Below, one piece after another: positions 34,701-44,234 of a stretch of 64,000 nucleotides of DNA. This stretch comes from CAVVNP01 sp963800235 (lineage in GTDB: Bacteria; Actinomycetota; Acidimicrobiia; Acidimicrobiales; Iamiaceae). The DNA is taken from assembly GCA_963800235.1 (NCBI GenBank), contig CAWDAD010000003.1:949542-1013541 (forward strand), read 5' to 3'. Every line of letters begins with the position of its first letter. The stretch's first letter is position 1. The notes beneath the pieces are model-generated. The model saw nothing but the letters and a program-made list of their open reading frames with translations. It was not told where the DNA came from and did no database searches. A program made the position numbers and the translations under genes.

Positions 34701-36236
34701 ATGAGCCCTCCACCGTCGGGCACCGGTCCGACCCGCCGCCTGCTGCGCCCGCTGGCGCTGCTGGTCGCCCTGGCCCTGGCCGCCGCCTGCTCGTCGAGCA
34801 CGGGGAGCAGGAGCTCCCCCGCGGCCAGCGGGGCGGGACCCGGCGGGTCCGGGACGGCGGTCGCCGGCGACACCGGCACCGGCACCGCCACGACGGACAC
34901 CGGCGACACGGGCGCGGACACCGGCGACACGAGCGCGGACGGCACCGCCGGTGCGACGGCGTCACCGGAGCAGCGGGCGGTGCAGGCCTACCTGGCCGGC
35001 CTGCCGCTGGTGACGACCACCCGGATCATGCAGCTGTTCGCCGGGATCGCGGGGGTCAACACGCTGCTGCGGACCGCGAAGCTGACCGATGCCAGCGTCC
35101 GCCTGGTCGTCGCCCCCAACCACGACACCCTGTACGCCCTGGCGGTGCTCGACCTCCGCAACGGCCCGATGGCGCTGACCGTGCCGAGGATCGACCGGTA
35201 CTACGTGATCCAGGCCATCGACGCATGGATGGGGACCGTGACCGACATCGGGACCCGCCAGACGAAGGCCGAGCCCGGCACCTGGGTGTTCACCGCACCG
35301 GGGTCGACCGCCACCGTCCCGCCCGGCGCCCACCGGGTCGAATCGCCGACCAACCAGCTGATCCTGCTCGGCCGGGTGCGGGCCAGCAGCCCCGCCGACG
35401 CCCCCGCCGCCTTCGCCGCCACCGACGAGCTGAAGCTGGAGCCGCTCTCGACCCTCGTCGGCGGGCCCCCGCAGGAGCCGGCGGCCGCGCTGCCGCCTCC
35501 CGCCGGCAAACCCGAGGCGGCGGGGACCGACGGCCTCCTCTACTGGGACGAGCTGGGCGACGACCTGGCGGTGAACCCGCCGCCCGACGCCCGACGCCGA
35601 GCAGCCATCGAGGCGGTCGCCCCGCTCGGCGTCGGCGCCGGCCGCCACCCCTCCACCGAGGCGTCCTCGGCCGACCGGACGGTGCTCGCCCGGGCCTCGA
35701 CCCGGGGGAACCAGGAGGTCACCGGCACCAGCCGCATCGCCGGCCGGACCTCCAACGGCTGGCGGGTGAACGTGCACCTCGGCGACCTCGGTCCGGGCAC
35801 CTCGCTGCTCACCGAGGCCCAGGTGGCGCGCCACGGCTGGGGCGCCAACGTCGGTGAGGAATCGGTCTACGCGGTCGCCGCCACCGCGTCGGACGGCAAG
35901 CCGCTCGACGGCTCCAAGACGTACCGGATCCACCTCCCGCCGGGTGGCGAGCCGCCGGTGGGGGCGTTCTGGTCGTTCACCGTCTACGGCGAGGACGACT
36001 TCTACTTCCCCAACCCGCAGGACCGGTACTCCCTGAGCGGCCAGACCCCGGGGCTGGTGCGCAACCCTGACGGATCGCTCGACCTCTACCTCGGCAGCCG
36101 GGCGCCGGCCCGGCACGAGGCCAACTGGATCCCCACCCCGGCCGGGCCGTTCGAGCTGATCCTCCGGATGTACCTGCCGGGAGCGGCAGTCCTCGACGGC
36201 ACCTACCGCTACCCACCCATCGAGGTGGTCGGCTGA
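34701..36236 (+). CDS. DUF1254/DUF1214-domain lipoprotein
   Basis: 511 aa. A signal with lipobox LALAAACSSS and a Thr/Gly/Asp-rich linker of about 60 residues precede a DUF1254 domain (LPLVTTTRIMQLFAG, then APNHDTLYALAVLDLRNGPMALTVP) and a C-terminal DUF1214 domain (GAFWSFTVYGEDDFYFPNPQDRYSL, and PAGPFELILRMYLP). Such proteins are exported and of unknown function; some are annotated next to xenobiotic-degradation genes. It is divergent from the dehalogenase. ATG at 34701 has no good RBS; a 19-codon frame from 34645 ends in an ATGA overlap here. Confidence 0.87.
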   Translation: MSPPPSGTGPTRRLLRPLALLVALALAAACSSSTGSRSSPAASGAGPGGSGTAVAGDTGTGTATTDTGDTGADTGDTSADGTAGATASPEQRAVQAYLAGLPLVTTTRIMQLFAGIAGVNTLLRTAKLTDASVRLVVAPNHDTLYALAVLDLRNGPMALTVPRIDRYYVIQAIDAWMGTVTDIGTRQTKAEPGTWVFTAPGSTATVPPGAHRVESPTNQLILLGRVRASSPADAPAAFAATDELKLEPLSTLVGGPPQEPAAALPPPAGKPEAAGTDGLLYWDELGDDLAVNPPPDARRRAAIEAVAPLGVGAGRHPSTEASSADRTVLARASTRGNQEVTGTSRIAGRTSNGWRVNVHLGDLGPGTSLLTEAQVARHGWGANVGEESVYAVAATASDGKPLDGSKTYRIHLPPGGEPPVGAFWSFTVYGEDDFYFPNPQDRYSLSGQTPGLVRNPDGSLDLYLGSRAPARHEANWIPTPAGPFELILRMYLPGAAVLDGTYRYPPIEVVG

Positions 36237-36295
36237 GCCGGGCCGGGGCGGCCCGGCTCCCGTGTCCCCTGCAGGCGACGGGACCACCTGGTTGG

Positions 36296-38233
36296 ATGAC
36301 GTCGATGAGCGACCAGGACGACCTCTCCCCCAAACCGGCCTCCGACCAGACCCGCCGGCGCAACTCCGCCGCGGTGGTCGACTTCGACGACGCCACCGAC
36401 TTCGCCGGCGCGCAGCGCGGGCTCGTCGCCCAGCACGACACCGGGCGCATCGAGCTCGACGGGCGCCAGGTGTGGGACGTGGCCGCCCACGACTTCCTGC
36501 GCACCGACGACCCGGCCCCCGAGACCGTGCACCCCGGGCTCTGGCGCCAGGGGAAGCTCAACGCCTTCCACGGGCTGTTCGAGGTCGCCGACGGCGTCTG
36601 GCAGGCGCGGGGCTACGACATCAGCAACATCAGCTTCCTGGCCACCGACCACGGCTGGCTGATCATCGACCCGCTCACCACCACCGAGACCGCCGCCGCC
36701 TGCCTGCAGCTCGCCAACGACCAGCTGGGCGAGCGCCCGGTCGTCGGCGTCATCTACACCCACAGCCACGTCGACCACTTCGGCGGCATCTACGGCGTCA
36801 CCACCGCCGAGGCGGTCCAGGCCGGCGACGTGCGGATCATCGCCCCGGACGGGTTCATGACCGAGGCGGTGGGCGAGAACATCCTGGCCGGCCCGATCAT
36901 GATCCGCCGGGCCCTCTACCAGTTCGGCCCGCTGCTCCCCCCGGGCCCGCAGGGCCAGGTCGACAACGGGCTCGGCGCCGCCCTGCCCACCGGCACCAGC
37001 GAGCTGCTGGCCCCGACCGAGACCATCGTCGAGACCGGCACGGAGCTCGACGTCGATGGGCTGCGGGTGGTGTTCCAGAACACCCCCGACGCCGAGGCGC
37101 CGGCGGAGATGAACTTCTTCTTCCCGGACCACCGGCTGCTGTGCATGGCCGAGAACTGCACGCACAACATCCACAACCTGTACCCGATCCGCGGCGCCCA
37201 GACGAGGGACGCCCTGGCCTGGAGCAAGTACATCCAGGAGGCCCTGCTCCTGTGGGGCGACGACACCGACACCATGTTCACCAGCCACCACTGGCCCCGG
37301 TTCGGCCAGGACGACGTCAAGGCGTTCCTGGCGCTGCAGCGCGACGTGTACCGCTGGATGCACGACCAGACCCTGCGGCTCGCCAACCACGGCCGCACGC
37401 CCGACCAGATCTCCGAGGCGCTGGCCCTGCCCGACGCCTTCGCCCGCCAGAGCCACGTGCACGGCTACTACGGCACGGTCAGCCACAACGTGCGGTCGGT
37501 CTACAACCGCTACCTGGGCTGGTACGACGGCAACCCGTCCAACCTGCACCCCCTGCCGCCCGAGGAGGCCGGTCGGCGCTACGTCGAGCTGATGGGCGGC
37601 GCCGACGCGGTGGTGGCGAAGGCCCGTGAGGCGTTCGACCGGGGCGAGTACCGCTGGACCGCCCAGCTGCTCAACCACGTCGTGTTCAGCGACCCGACGA
37701 ACCAGGCCGCCCGCCGGCTGGCGGCCGACGCCATGGAGCAGCTCGGCTACCAGGCCGAGTCGGGCACCTGGCGCAACGCCTACCTGTCGGGCGCCTTCGA
37801 GCTGCGCCACGGGTCGCTGAAGCTGGGCAAGGCCGGAACCCCTCGGCTGGCCAACGCCCTCGACGGCGAGCAGCTGGTCGACGTGATGGGCGTGCGCTTC
37901 GACCCGGACCGCTTCCGGGACGCCGCCACCATCGTCTGGCGGGTCACCGACATCGACGAGACGCTGGCGGTCGGCGTGGCCAACGCCGCCGTGCACCTGA
38001 CCCCGCTGGCCGCGCCGTCCGAGGGCGGCGAGCTCCCCGACGCCGACGTGGTCTGCACCCTCACGCGGCCGACCCTGGTCGAGGTGGTCGACCGGGTCGA
38101 GCGCTTCGACGAGCGGGTCGACGACGGGTCGATCACGGTGGACGCCGGCGACGCCGGGGTGGCCCGGTCGTTCCTCGCCGCCCTCGACGTCTTCGAGACC
38201 CCGAACCTGATCGAGCCCAACCCCGCCGTCTGA
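36296..38233 (+). CDS. Alkyl sulfatase, SdsA1-like metallo-beta-lactamase-fold
   Basis: 645 aa, the size of class III alkylsulfatases. The binuclear zinc motif THSHVDHFGG provides His156, His158, Asp160 and His161, close to the numbering of SdsA1; FPDHRLLCMAENCTHNIHN and SHHWPRFG add further metal ligands. A dimerisation helical domain (about 410-520) and a C-terminal SCP2-like domain (from about residue 530) complete the family layout. It cleaves primary or secondary alkyl sulfates to alcohol plus sulfate. No signal peptide is visible, unlike SdsA1. ATG 36296 or 36305 may be used. Confidence 0.93.
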   Translation: MTSMSDQDDLSPKPASDQTRRRNSAAVVDFDDATDFAGAQRGLVAQHDTGRIELDGRQVWDVAAHDFLRTDDPAPETVHPGLWRQGKLNAFHGLFEVADGVWQARGYDISNISFLATDHGWLIIDPLTTTETAAACLQLANDQLGERPVVGVIYTHSHVDHFGGIYGVTTAEAVQAGDVRIIAPDGFMTEAVGENILAGPIMIRRALYQFGPLLPPGPQGQVDNGLGAALPTGTSELLAPTETIVETGTELDVDGLRVVFQNTPDAEAPAEMNFFFPDHRLLCMAENCTHNIHNLYPIRGAQTRDALAWSKYIQEALLLWGDDTDTMFTSHHWPRFGQDDVKAFLALQRDVYRWMHDQTLRLANHGRTPDQISEALALPDAFARQSHVHGYYGTVSHNVRSVYNRYLGWYDGNPSNLHPLPPEEAGRRYVELMGGADAVVAKAREAFDRGEYRWTAQLLNHVVFSDPTNQAARRLAADAMEQLGYQAESGTWRNAYLSGAFELRHGSLKLGKAGTPRLANALDGEQLVDVMGVRFDPDRFRDAATIVWRVTDIDETLAVGVANAAVHLTPLAAPSEGGELPDADVVCTLTRPTLVEVVDRVERFDERVDDGSITVDAGDAGVARSFLAALDVFETPNLIEPNPAV

Positions 38234-38275
38234 GCAGGTCGGCTCGGGGGGCGGCGCGAGCGCGCGATCCCTCCG

Positions 38276-38324
38276 GAGAAACGTGCTGCAACGCACCTCT
38301 GCGGTGCACAACTGCACAGTTCTC
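38276..38324. other. Long imperfect hairpin in the alkylsulfatase-crotonase intergenic region
   Basis: GAGAA (38276-38280) pairs with TTCTC (38320-38324), then after a 2-base mismatch GTGC pairs with GCAC, and GCACC (38292-38296) pairs with GGTGC (38303-38307). It lies in the 212-base gap after the alkylsulfatase. The rest of the gap is GC-rich sequence with no recognisable gene. It could be a terminator. Its stepwise arms resemble the 53-bp elements but lack their core. Confidence 0.4.
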
Positions 38325-38445
38325 GGCGGGAGGGGGCGGTCAGCGGCCAGGGCGGGGAGCGCAGCACCGCCGGGGCGGGGAGCGCGGCACGGCCGGACGG
38401 GTCGGCGGCACGGCGCGTCGGCTCGGCCCGTGGCAGGGTGCGGGC

Positions 38446-39225
38446 ATGACGGTCCGCACCGAACCGACCGGACGCACGCTGGTCGTCACCATCGACCGGC
38501 CGGCCGCCCGCAACGCCATCGACGGACCGACCGCCGAGGCCCTGCACGACGCCTTCGTCGCCTTCGACACCGACGGCGATCTCGACGTGGCCGTGCTCAC
38601 CGGCGCCGGGGGCACCTTCTGCGCCGGCGCCGACCTGAAGGCGATCGGCTCCGGGCGGGGCAACCGGGTCGAGGAGGACATGGGCGAGCCGGGCCCGCTC
38701 GGCTGCACCCGCCTGCTCCTGCAGAAGCCGGTGATCGCCGCGGTGGAGGGCTACGCGGTGGCCGGCGGGCTCGAGCTGGCCCTGTGGTGCGACCTGCGGG
38801 TGGCGGCCCGTGACGCCACCTTCGGGGTCTTCTGCCGCCGGTGGGGGGTGCCGCTGGTCGACGGCGGGACGGTGCGCCTGCCGAGGCTGATCGGCCACAG
38901 CCGGGCCCTCGACATGATCCTGACCGGGCGAGGGGTGTCGGGCGAGGAGGCCGGCGGGTGGGGCCTGGCCAACCGCGTCGTCGAGTCCGGCGGCGCCCTC
39001 GAGGCCGCGACCGGGCTGGCCGGGTCGCTGTCGGCGCTGCCGCAGGTGTGCCTGCGCACCGACCGGATGTCGAGCTACGAGCAGTGGGGGCTCGACCTCG
39101 GCGATGCCATGGCCAACGAGGTCCGCCACGGGCTGGTGCCCATCCGCTCGGGCGAGACCCGGTCCGGGGCGGCGCGCTTCGCCGCAGGCGTCGGCCGCCA
39201 CGGCGAGGAGGCCGGCCGTGGGTGA
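38446..39225 (+). CDS. Enoyl-CoA hydratase/isomerase (crotonase) family protein
   Basis: 259 aa crotonase-fold protein. The oxyanion-hole segments are AGGTFCAGADLKAIG and EGYAVAGGLELALWCDLRVAA. Where classical hydratases carry the two catalytic Glu residues, this protein shows RRWGVPLVDGGTVRLPRLIG, so at most one acid (Asp in LVDGG) aligns and the reaction may be isomerisation or another CoA chemistry. ATG at 38446. Its stop overlaps the start of a second crotonase gene by 8 bases, so the pair is translationally coupled. Confidence 0.88.
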   Translation: MTVRTEPTGRTLVVTIDRPAARNAIDGPTAEALHDAFVAFDTDGDLDVAVLTGAGGTFCAGADLKAIGSGRGNRVEEDMGEPGPLGCTRLLLQKPVIAAVEGYAVAGGLELALWCDLRVAARDATFGVFCRRWGVPLVDGGTVRLPRLIGHSRALDMILTGRGVSGEEAGGWGLANRVVESGGALEAATGLAGSLSALPQVCLRTDRMSSYEQWGLDLGDAMANEVRHGLVPIRSGETRSGAARFAAGVGRHGEEAGRG

Positions 39226-40150
39226 GGCGATCCGCATCACCGACGACGACGGGGTCCGCCACCTGGTGCTGTGCCGGGCCGAGGAGTTCAACACGATCAC
39301 GCCGACGCTTCGCGACGAGCTCGACGCCGCCCTCGACCACGCCGACCGCGACCACTCGGTGAAGGTGGTGCTGCTGCGAGCCGAAGGCAAGGCGTTCTGC
39401 GCCGGCTTCGGCCTCGACTGGTCGACCCTGGCCCAAGCAGAGGAGTCGGATGATCCGTTGGAGGAGCAGACGGCCGCGGGCGGCGCAGTTGATGCGCCGC
39501 CCGAGCGGAGGAGGGCGGGGTTGGGGCCCCGCCCGGGCAAGAGAACATGGGACAGCGTCGCCGACGTGCAGATGATCGGGCGGTTCGGGAACACCTTCGC
39601 CAAGCTGCACTCGATCTCGAAGCCCACCCTGGCCGCGGTCCAGGGGTGGTGCATCGCCGGCGGCACCGACATGGTGCTGAACGCGGATGTGATCGTGGCC
39701 GGCGAGTCGGCCCGGTTCGGCTACCCGCCCGCCCGGGTGTGGGGCGTGCCGGAGGCGCCGTGGGTCTGGGTCGCCCGCCTGGGGCTCGAACGGGCGAAGC
39801 GCTACCTCTTCACCGGCGACGAGCTGACCGCCACCGAGGCGGCCGAGGTCGGGATGATCCTCGAGTGCGTGCCCGACGACGAGCTGCACGACCACGCCGT
39901 CGCCCTCGCCCGCCGCATGGCCACCCTGCCGCTCAACCAGCTCCAGATGATGAAGTGGATGCTGAACGACGTGGCCCGCCACCAGTACCAGCCCGACACC
40001 AGCCGGCTGCTCGGGTTCCTGTTCGACGGGGTGGCCCGCCACACCCAGGAGGGCCTCGACTTCGTGGCCCGGGCCCAGGAGGTCGGTTGGCGAGAGGCGG
40101 TGCGCGAGCGCGATCGCCCCTTCGGCGACTACGGCGAGCGCGGCCGCTAG
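39218..40150 (+). CDS. Enoyl-CoA hydratase/isomerase (crotonase) family protein with in-frame insert
   Basis: 310 aa. Crotonase features: LLRAEGKAFCAGFGLDWSTL, VQGWCIAGGTDMVLNADVIVAGESARFGYPPARVWGVPEA (about residues 142-181) and NQLQMMKWMLNDVARHQY. Between the first oxyanion segment and WDSVADVQMIGRF is a region about 20 residues longer than usual, rich in Glu/Asp/Arg/Pro, coded by DNA with two strong palindromes. GTG at 39218 follows GGCGAGGAG at good spacing and overlaps the previous crotonase stop. The pair may form a mixed complex (inference). Confidence 0.87.
   Translation: MGEAIRITDDDGVRHLVLCRAEEFNTITPTLRDELDAALDHADRDHSVKVVLLRAEGKAFCAGFGLDWSTLAQAEESDDPLEEQTAAGGAVDAPPERRRAGLGPRPGKRTWDSVADVQMIGRFGNTFAKLHSISKPTLAAVQGWCIAGGTDMVLNADVIVAGESARFGYPPARVWGVPEAPWVWVARLGLERAKRYLFTGDELTATEAAEVGMILECVPDDELHDHAVALARRMATLPLNQLQMMKWMLNDVARHQYQPDTSRLLGFLFDGVARHTQEGLDFVARAQEVGWREAVRERDRPFGDYGERGR
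39478..39534. repeat. Two adjacent perfect palindromes inside a crotonase gene
   Basis: GGGCGGCGCA (39478-39487), loop GTTGA, TGCGCCGCCC (39493-39502); then GGGCGGGG (39513-39520), loop TTGGGG, CCCCGCCC (39527-39534). Both lie in the extra coding segment of the second crotonase gene and keep the frame open. The upstream flank uses codons such as TTG and GAT that are rare in neighbouring genes. Confidence 0.7.
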
Positions 40151-40188
40151 CCGTGTGCCAGGCCTGCAACCCCGGCACGCTCGCCGTC

Positions 40189-41886
40189 ATGCGGGCCCTC
40201 ACGCCCCGACTGCGGGTGCCCGCCGACGTCGGGAACGGCCTGCGTCGACATCGGAGGACGCCGACCGGGCCCCACGACCACCCGCCGGTGGCCGACGCCG
40301 TCCTCACCGGGGGGACGGTGCTCACCATGCGCGCCGCCGAGCCCCGGGCCGAGGCGGTGGCGGTGCGCGACGGCGCCCTCGTGGCCGTCGGCACCGACGA
40401 GGAGATCGCCGCGCTGACCGGGCCGGGCACCGAGCGCATCGACCTCGACGGCCGGTGCGTGCTGCCGGGCCTGGTCGATCCGCACATGCACCTGGGGTTC
40501 ACCGCCTTCGACGACTGGCTCGACCTCAGCCCGATGGCCACGCCGACCGCCGACCTGGTGCTCGACCGCCTGCGGGGCGCGGTCGCCGCCACCCCCGCCG
40601 GCGAGTGGATCCGGGCCAAGCAGCTCGACCCGTCCATCACCGTCGGGCTGGCCCCGCCGACCCGGTCCGAGCTCGACGCCCTGGCCCCCGACCACCCGGT
40701 CTTCCTGCTCGAGGGCAACGGCCACATCGCCTACGTCAACGGCCGGGCCATCGCCCTGGCCGGCATCGACCGGGACACGCCCGATCCGCCCACCGCCCGC
40801 TTCGGCCACGACGCCACCGGCGAGCTGTCGGGCCGGCTCGAGGAGACGGCCGCCTTCGCCCCGTTCGTCCTGCGCATGCCGCTCCCCAGTCCCGAGGAGC
40901 TGGTGGCACGGGGACGCCGGCTGCTCGACCACGCCGCATCGGTCGGCTGCACGGCGCTGCACGACTGCGGCATCGGCATGGTGGCCGGCCCCGGCGACCT
41001 GACCGTGCTGCAGCAGGTCATGGCCGGCGACCCGCCCGTCCGCTACCGGGGGATGCTCGTGTCCACCGCCATGGACCGCTGGGACGAGCTCGGCCTGCGG
41101 CCCGGCGACGGCGACGACCGCCTCCGGCTCACCGGCGTCAAGGCGTGGTCCGACGGGTCGAACCAGGCCGGCACCGGCTACCAGCGCGAGCCGTACGTCG
41201 GCGGCGACGACCGGGGCAGCCTCAACTACTCGGCCGACGAGCTGGCCGCCGTCGTCGACCGCGCCCACCGCGCCGGCTGGCAGGTCGGCGTCCACGCCAA
41301 CGGCGACGCCGCCATCGACACGACCATCGACGCCTACGAGCAGGCCCTCCGGGCCACCCCCCGGACCGACCACCGCCACCGCATCGAGCACTGCAGCGTG
41401 CTGCACCCCGACCAGATCCGGCGGATGGCCGAGCTCGGGCTGTCGCCGTCGTTCCTCATCGGTCACGTCCGCTGGTGGGGTCGGGCGTTCCGCGACCGCC
41501 TGCTCGGCCCCGACCGGGCCCGCCTCTACGACCCGTCCGCGACGGCGTTGGCCGCCGGGCTGCGCATCTCGCTGCACTCGGACTGGAACGTGACCCCGCT
41601 CGAACCGCTGCGCTACGTCGAGGACGCCGTCACCCGGGTCATGTCCGAGGGCGGCGAGGTGCTGAACGCCGACGAGCGCATCCCCGTCGAGGCCGCCCTG
41701 CGGGCGGTCACCGCCGACGCCGCCTGGCAGTGCGGGCTCGACGGCATCGTCGGCTCGCTGGAACCGGGCAAGCGGGCCGACCTCACCGTGCTCGAGGACG
41801 ACCCGACCGCCGTCGAGCCCCGCACCATCGCCGGCATCGCGGTGAGCGAGACCTGGCTCGACGGCACCCGCCGCTTCCACCGCTGA
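40189..41886 (+). CDS. Amidohydrolase family protein (YtcJ-like)
   Basis: 565 aa from ATG 40189. N-terminal composite domain ADAVLTGGTVLTMRAAEPRAEAVAV, metal-binding VDPHMHLGF, GVKAWSDGSNQAGTG, VGVHANGDAAID, HRHRIEHCSVLHPDQ, LRISLHSDWNVTPLEPL and the closing EPGKRADLTVLEDDP are all diagnostic of amidohydrolase_3 metal-dependent hydrolases. Substrates of the YtcJ group are mostly unknown amides or ring systems. About 33 residues precede the conserved start; GTG 40288 would give the usual family N-terminus, so the start is uncertain. It lies 38 bases after the crotonase stop. Confidence 0.9.
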   Translation: MRALTPRLRVPADVGNGLRRHRRTPTGPHDHPPVADAVLTGGTVLTMRAAEPRAEAVAVRDGALVAVGTDEEIAALTGPGTERIDLDGRCVLPGLVDPHMHLGFTAFDDWLDLSPMATPTADLVLDRLRGAVAATPAGEWIRAKQLDPSITVGLAPPTRSELDALAPDHPVFLLEGNGHIAYVNGRAIALAGIDRDTPDPPTARFGHDATGELSGRLEETAAFAPFVLRMPLPSPEELVARGRRLLDHAASVGCTALHDCGIGMVAGPGDLTVLQQVMAGDPPVRYRGMLVSTAMDRWDELGLRPGDGDDRLRLTGVKAWSDGSNQAGTGYQREPYVGGDDRGSLNYSADELAAVVDRAHRAGWQVGVHANGDAAIDTTIDAYEQALRATPRTDHRHRIEHCSVLHPDQIRRMAELGLSPSFLIGHVRWWGRAFRDRLLGPDRARLYDPSATALAAGLRISLHSDWNVTPLEPLRYVEDAVTRVMSEGGEVLNADERIPVEAALRAVTADAAWQCGLDGIVGSLEPGKRADLTVLEDDPTAVEPRTIAGIAVSETWLDGTRRFHR

Positions 41887-41945
41887 GCCGCGAGGTTCGA
41901 CACCGACGGAGGCCGAGCCGTCGCGCCATCGGCCATGATGCGCCC

Positions 41946-44155
41946 ATGGGGAAGCTGAGGTCCTGGTCGGTCGCGGGCGTGGCCATGGTGGTGCTGGCGG
42001 CGGCCTGCACCTCGGGCGGCTCGAGCGGCAGCGGGGGTGACAGCGGTAGCGACGGCGTCGGCACGCCCGGGCGGGGCGGCAGCACCACCGCGGGCGCCAA
42101 GCCCGACCGGGGCGCCGGCTTCGTCGACGAGATGTGGTTCCGACGCCGCCAGGACCAGTACCTGCGCTACGCCACCGCCAAGGTCGACCGGGGCTCGGCG
42201 CTGAACCTGATCGCCCAGTTCGAGCGGGGCGACCGCGACCCGAACTTCCACTTCGACCCCAGCACCATCAAGGTGTCGGACTTCGCCCCGGTCTTCCAGA
42301 AGCTCGACACCTTCCAGGACACCGGCGACTTCGACATGCTGTGGCTGCTCAACCTCTGGTACGCCGACCACGACCGCTTGCCGAAGGACGTGCAGGCCGC
42401 CATCGAGAAGCGGATCCTCGCCTTCAAGTACTGGTACACCGAGCCCACGCCGAAGGGCGTCATCGACCAGAAGTGGTACTGGTCGGAGAACCACCGGGCG
42501 ATCTACCACACCATCGAGATGTTGGCGGCCCAGGCGTTCCCCGACGCCACCTTCACCAACGACGGCAAGTCCGCCGCCGAGCACCTGGCCCACGGCAAGC
42601 GGCTGATGGACGACTGGCTCGCCGAGAAGGCCCGCTTCGGCTTCGACGAGTGGCACTCCGACGTCTACTACCAGGAGGACATCGCCCCGCTGCTCACGCT
42701 GGTCGAGCTGTCCGACGACGCCACCATGGCCCGGAAGGCCTCGATCATGCTGGACCAGGTGATGCTCGACATCGCCCTGCACCTGCAGAAGGGCGACTTC
42801 GGCGCGACCCACGGTCGCTCGTACATGAAGGACAAGTCGATCGCCACCGATCAGGACACCTTCGCCATCACCAAGCTGCTCTTCGACGACACGACCCTCC
42901 CCTACGACGGCACCAGCACCTCGGGGGTGACGCTGTTCCGCGGGCGAAGAAGTACCGGCTGCCCGAGGTGATCCGCCGCATCGCCACCAGCGACCAGACG
43001 ATGGTCGACCGCGAGCGCATGGGGGTCCCCCTCGACCCGTCGGCGCCGGTGACCGACGACCCGGCCAAGCCCTACGGCTACGGGTTCGGGCCCGAGAACG
43101 TGCCGTTCTGGTGGGACCGGGGCGCGCTGACCGCCTGGCAGGAGCTGCCCACCACCTTCGCCACCGCCGAGAAGTACGACCTGTGGAAGACCGACGCGTT
43201 CCAGCCCTTCGCCGACTTCCGCAGCCTGGGCAAGGACCCCAAGACGCTGCAGGCCCTCGGCCAGGAGTACGCCCCGCAGCTCGCCTTCGGCGTGCTCTCG
43301 GAGGTGAACACCTACACGTGGCGGGGCAAGGACGCCATGCTGTCGAGCGCCCAGGACTACCGGCCGGGCATGCGCGGCGAGCAGTACCACTCCTGGCAGG
43401 CGACCCTCGACGGCGAGGCCCTGGTCTTCACCAACGTGCCCGGCAACGAGCCGCGCCAGGGCGACAAGTGGGAGGACGGCGACATGTACTGGACCGGCAC
43501 CGCCGCCCAGCCGGCCACCGCCCAGCAGGGGCGGGTGGCGCTCAACCTGTACGCACCCGCCTACCCCATCCAGCCGAAGGGCAGCATCTTCGAGAGCCTG
43601 AGCTACCTGCCCATGAGCCACGCCTGGTTCCCGAGCGAGCGCTTCGACCAGGTGGTGCGCGACGGCAACTGGACCTTCGGGAAGAAGGGCGACGGCTACG
43701 TGGCGCTGTACTCGTGGCGGCCGGTCGAGTGGCGCCAGCACGACCCGTCCAAGGTGCCGACCGGCGGGCTGACCAAGGACTTCGACCTGGTCGCCAACGG
43801 CGGCGCCGACGACGTCTGGATCACCGAGGTGGGCCAGAAGTCGGACTCGGGCACCTTCGAGGAGTTCATGAAGAAGATCGCCGCCGCGCCGATCACGGTC
43901 ACGCCGCTCCCGCCCAAGGGCGAGGGCATCCCCGGCGGCTTCGACGTCACCTACCAGTCCCCGTCGGAGGGCACCCTCGCCTTCTCGACGGGCGGGCAGC
44001 TCACCGTCGACGGCAAGCCCACCGCCATCGCCGACTACCCGCGCATGGACAACCCATGGGTCAAGACCACCTTCGGCTCGCCCACCGTCGACGTCACCGA
44101 CGGCCCGTCCTCCCTGAAGCTCGACACCAGGACCTGGACCCGCACCGTGGCCTGA
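41946..44155 (+). pseudogene. Large lipoprotein, alpha-toroid plus beta-sandwich type, interrupted by a frameshift
   Basis: The frame from ATG 41946 gives a lipoprotein (lipobox VLAAACTSGG, Gly/Ser linker) and a helical domain with LLNLWYADHDRLP and WYWSENHRAIYHTIEMLAAQAFP. It ends shortly after GVTLFRG at about 42940. The protein clearly continues in the next frame from RAKKYRLPEVIRRIA to the stop at 44155, with a beta-rich half (TWRGKDAMLSSAQDYRPGM, YHSWQATLDGEALVFTNVPG). One missing base near 42938-42945 explains the shift; corrected length would be about 736 aa. The WSENH helix pattern and beta half resemble toroid-type polysaccharide lyases or hydrolases, but no catalytic set was confirmed. 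Mutation or sequencing error cannot be separated here. Confidence 0.72.
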
Positions 44156-44234
44156 CCGGCCCCAGCCGACGAAGGCGACCGGGACCGAGGCCGGATCGAC
44201 CGACGCGGGGACGGCCTCCGCTACCGTCCGGAAC

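Noticed and set aside
34645..34704. 19-codon ORF whose stop overlaps the start of the DUF1254 lipoprotein (ATGA)
   Set aside because: There is no ribosome-binding site and the peptide is mostly Pro/Ser/Thr; the overlap could be chance. Kept only as a remark on the lipoprotein start.
38276..38324. Third member of the 53-bp element family
   Set aside because: It has a similar stepped hairpin but a different length (49 bp) and lacks both the CGAAC/GTTCG ends and the CCTGACG core.
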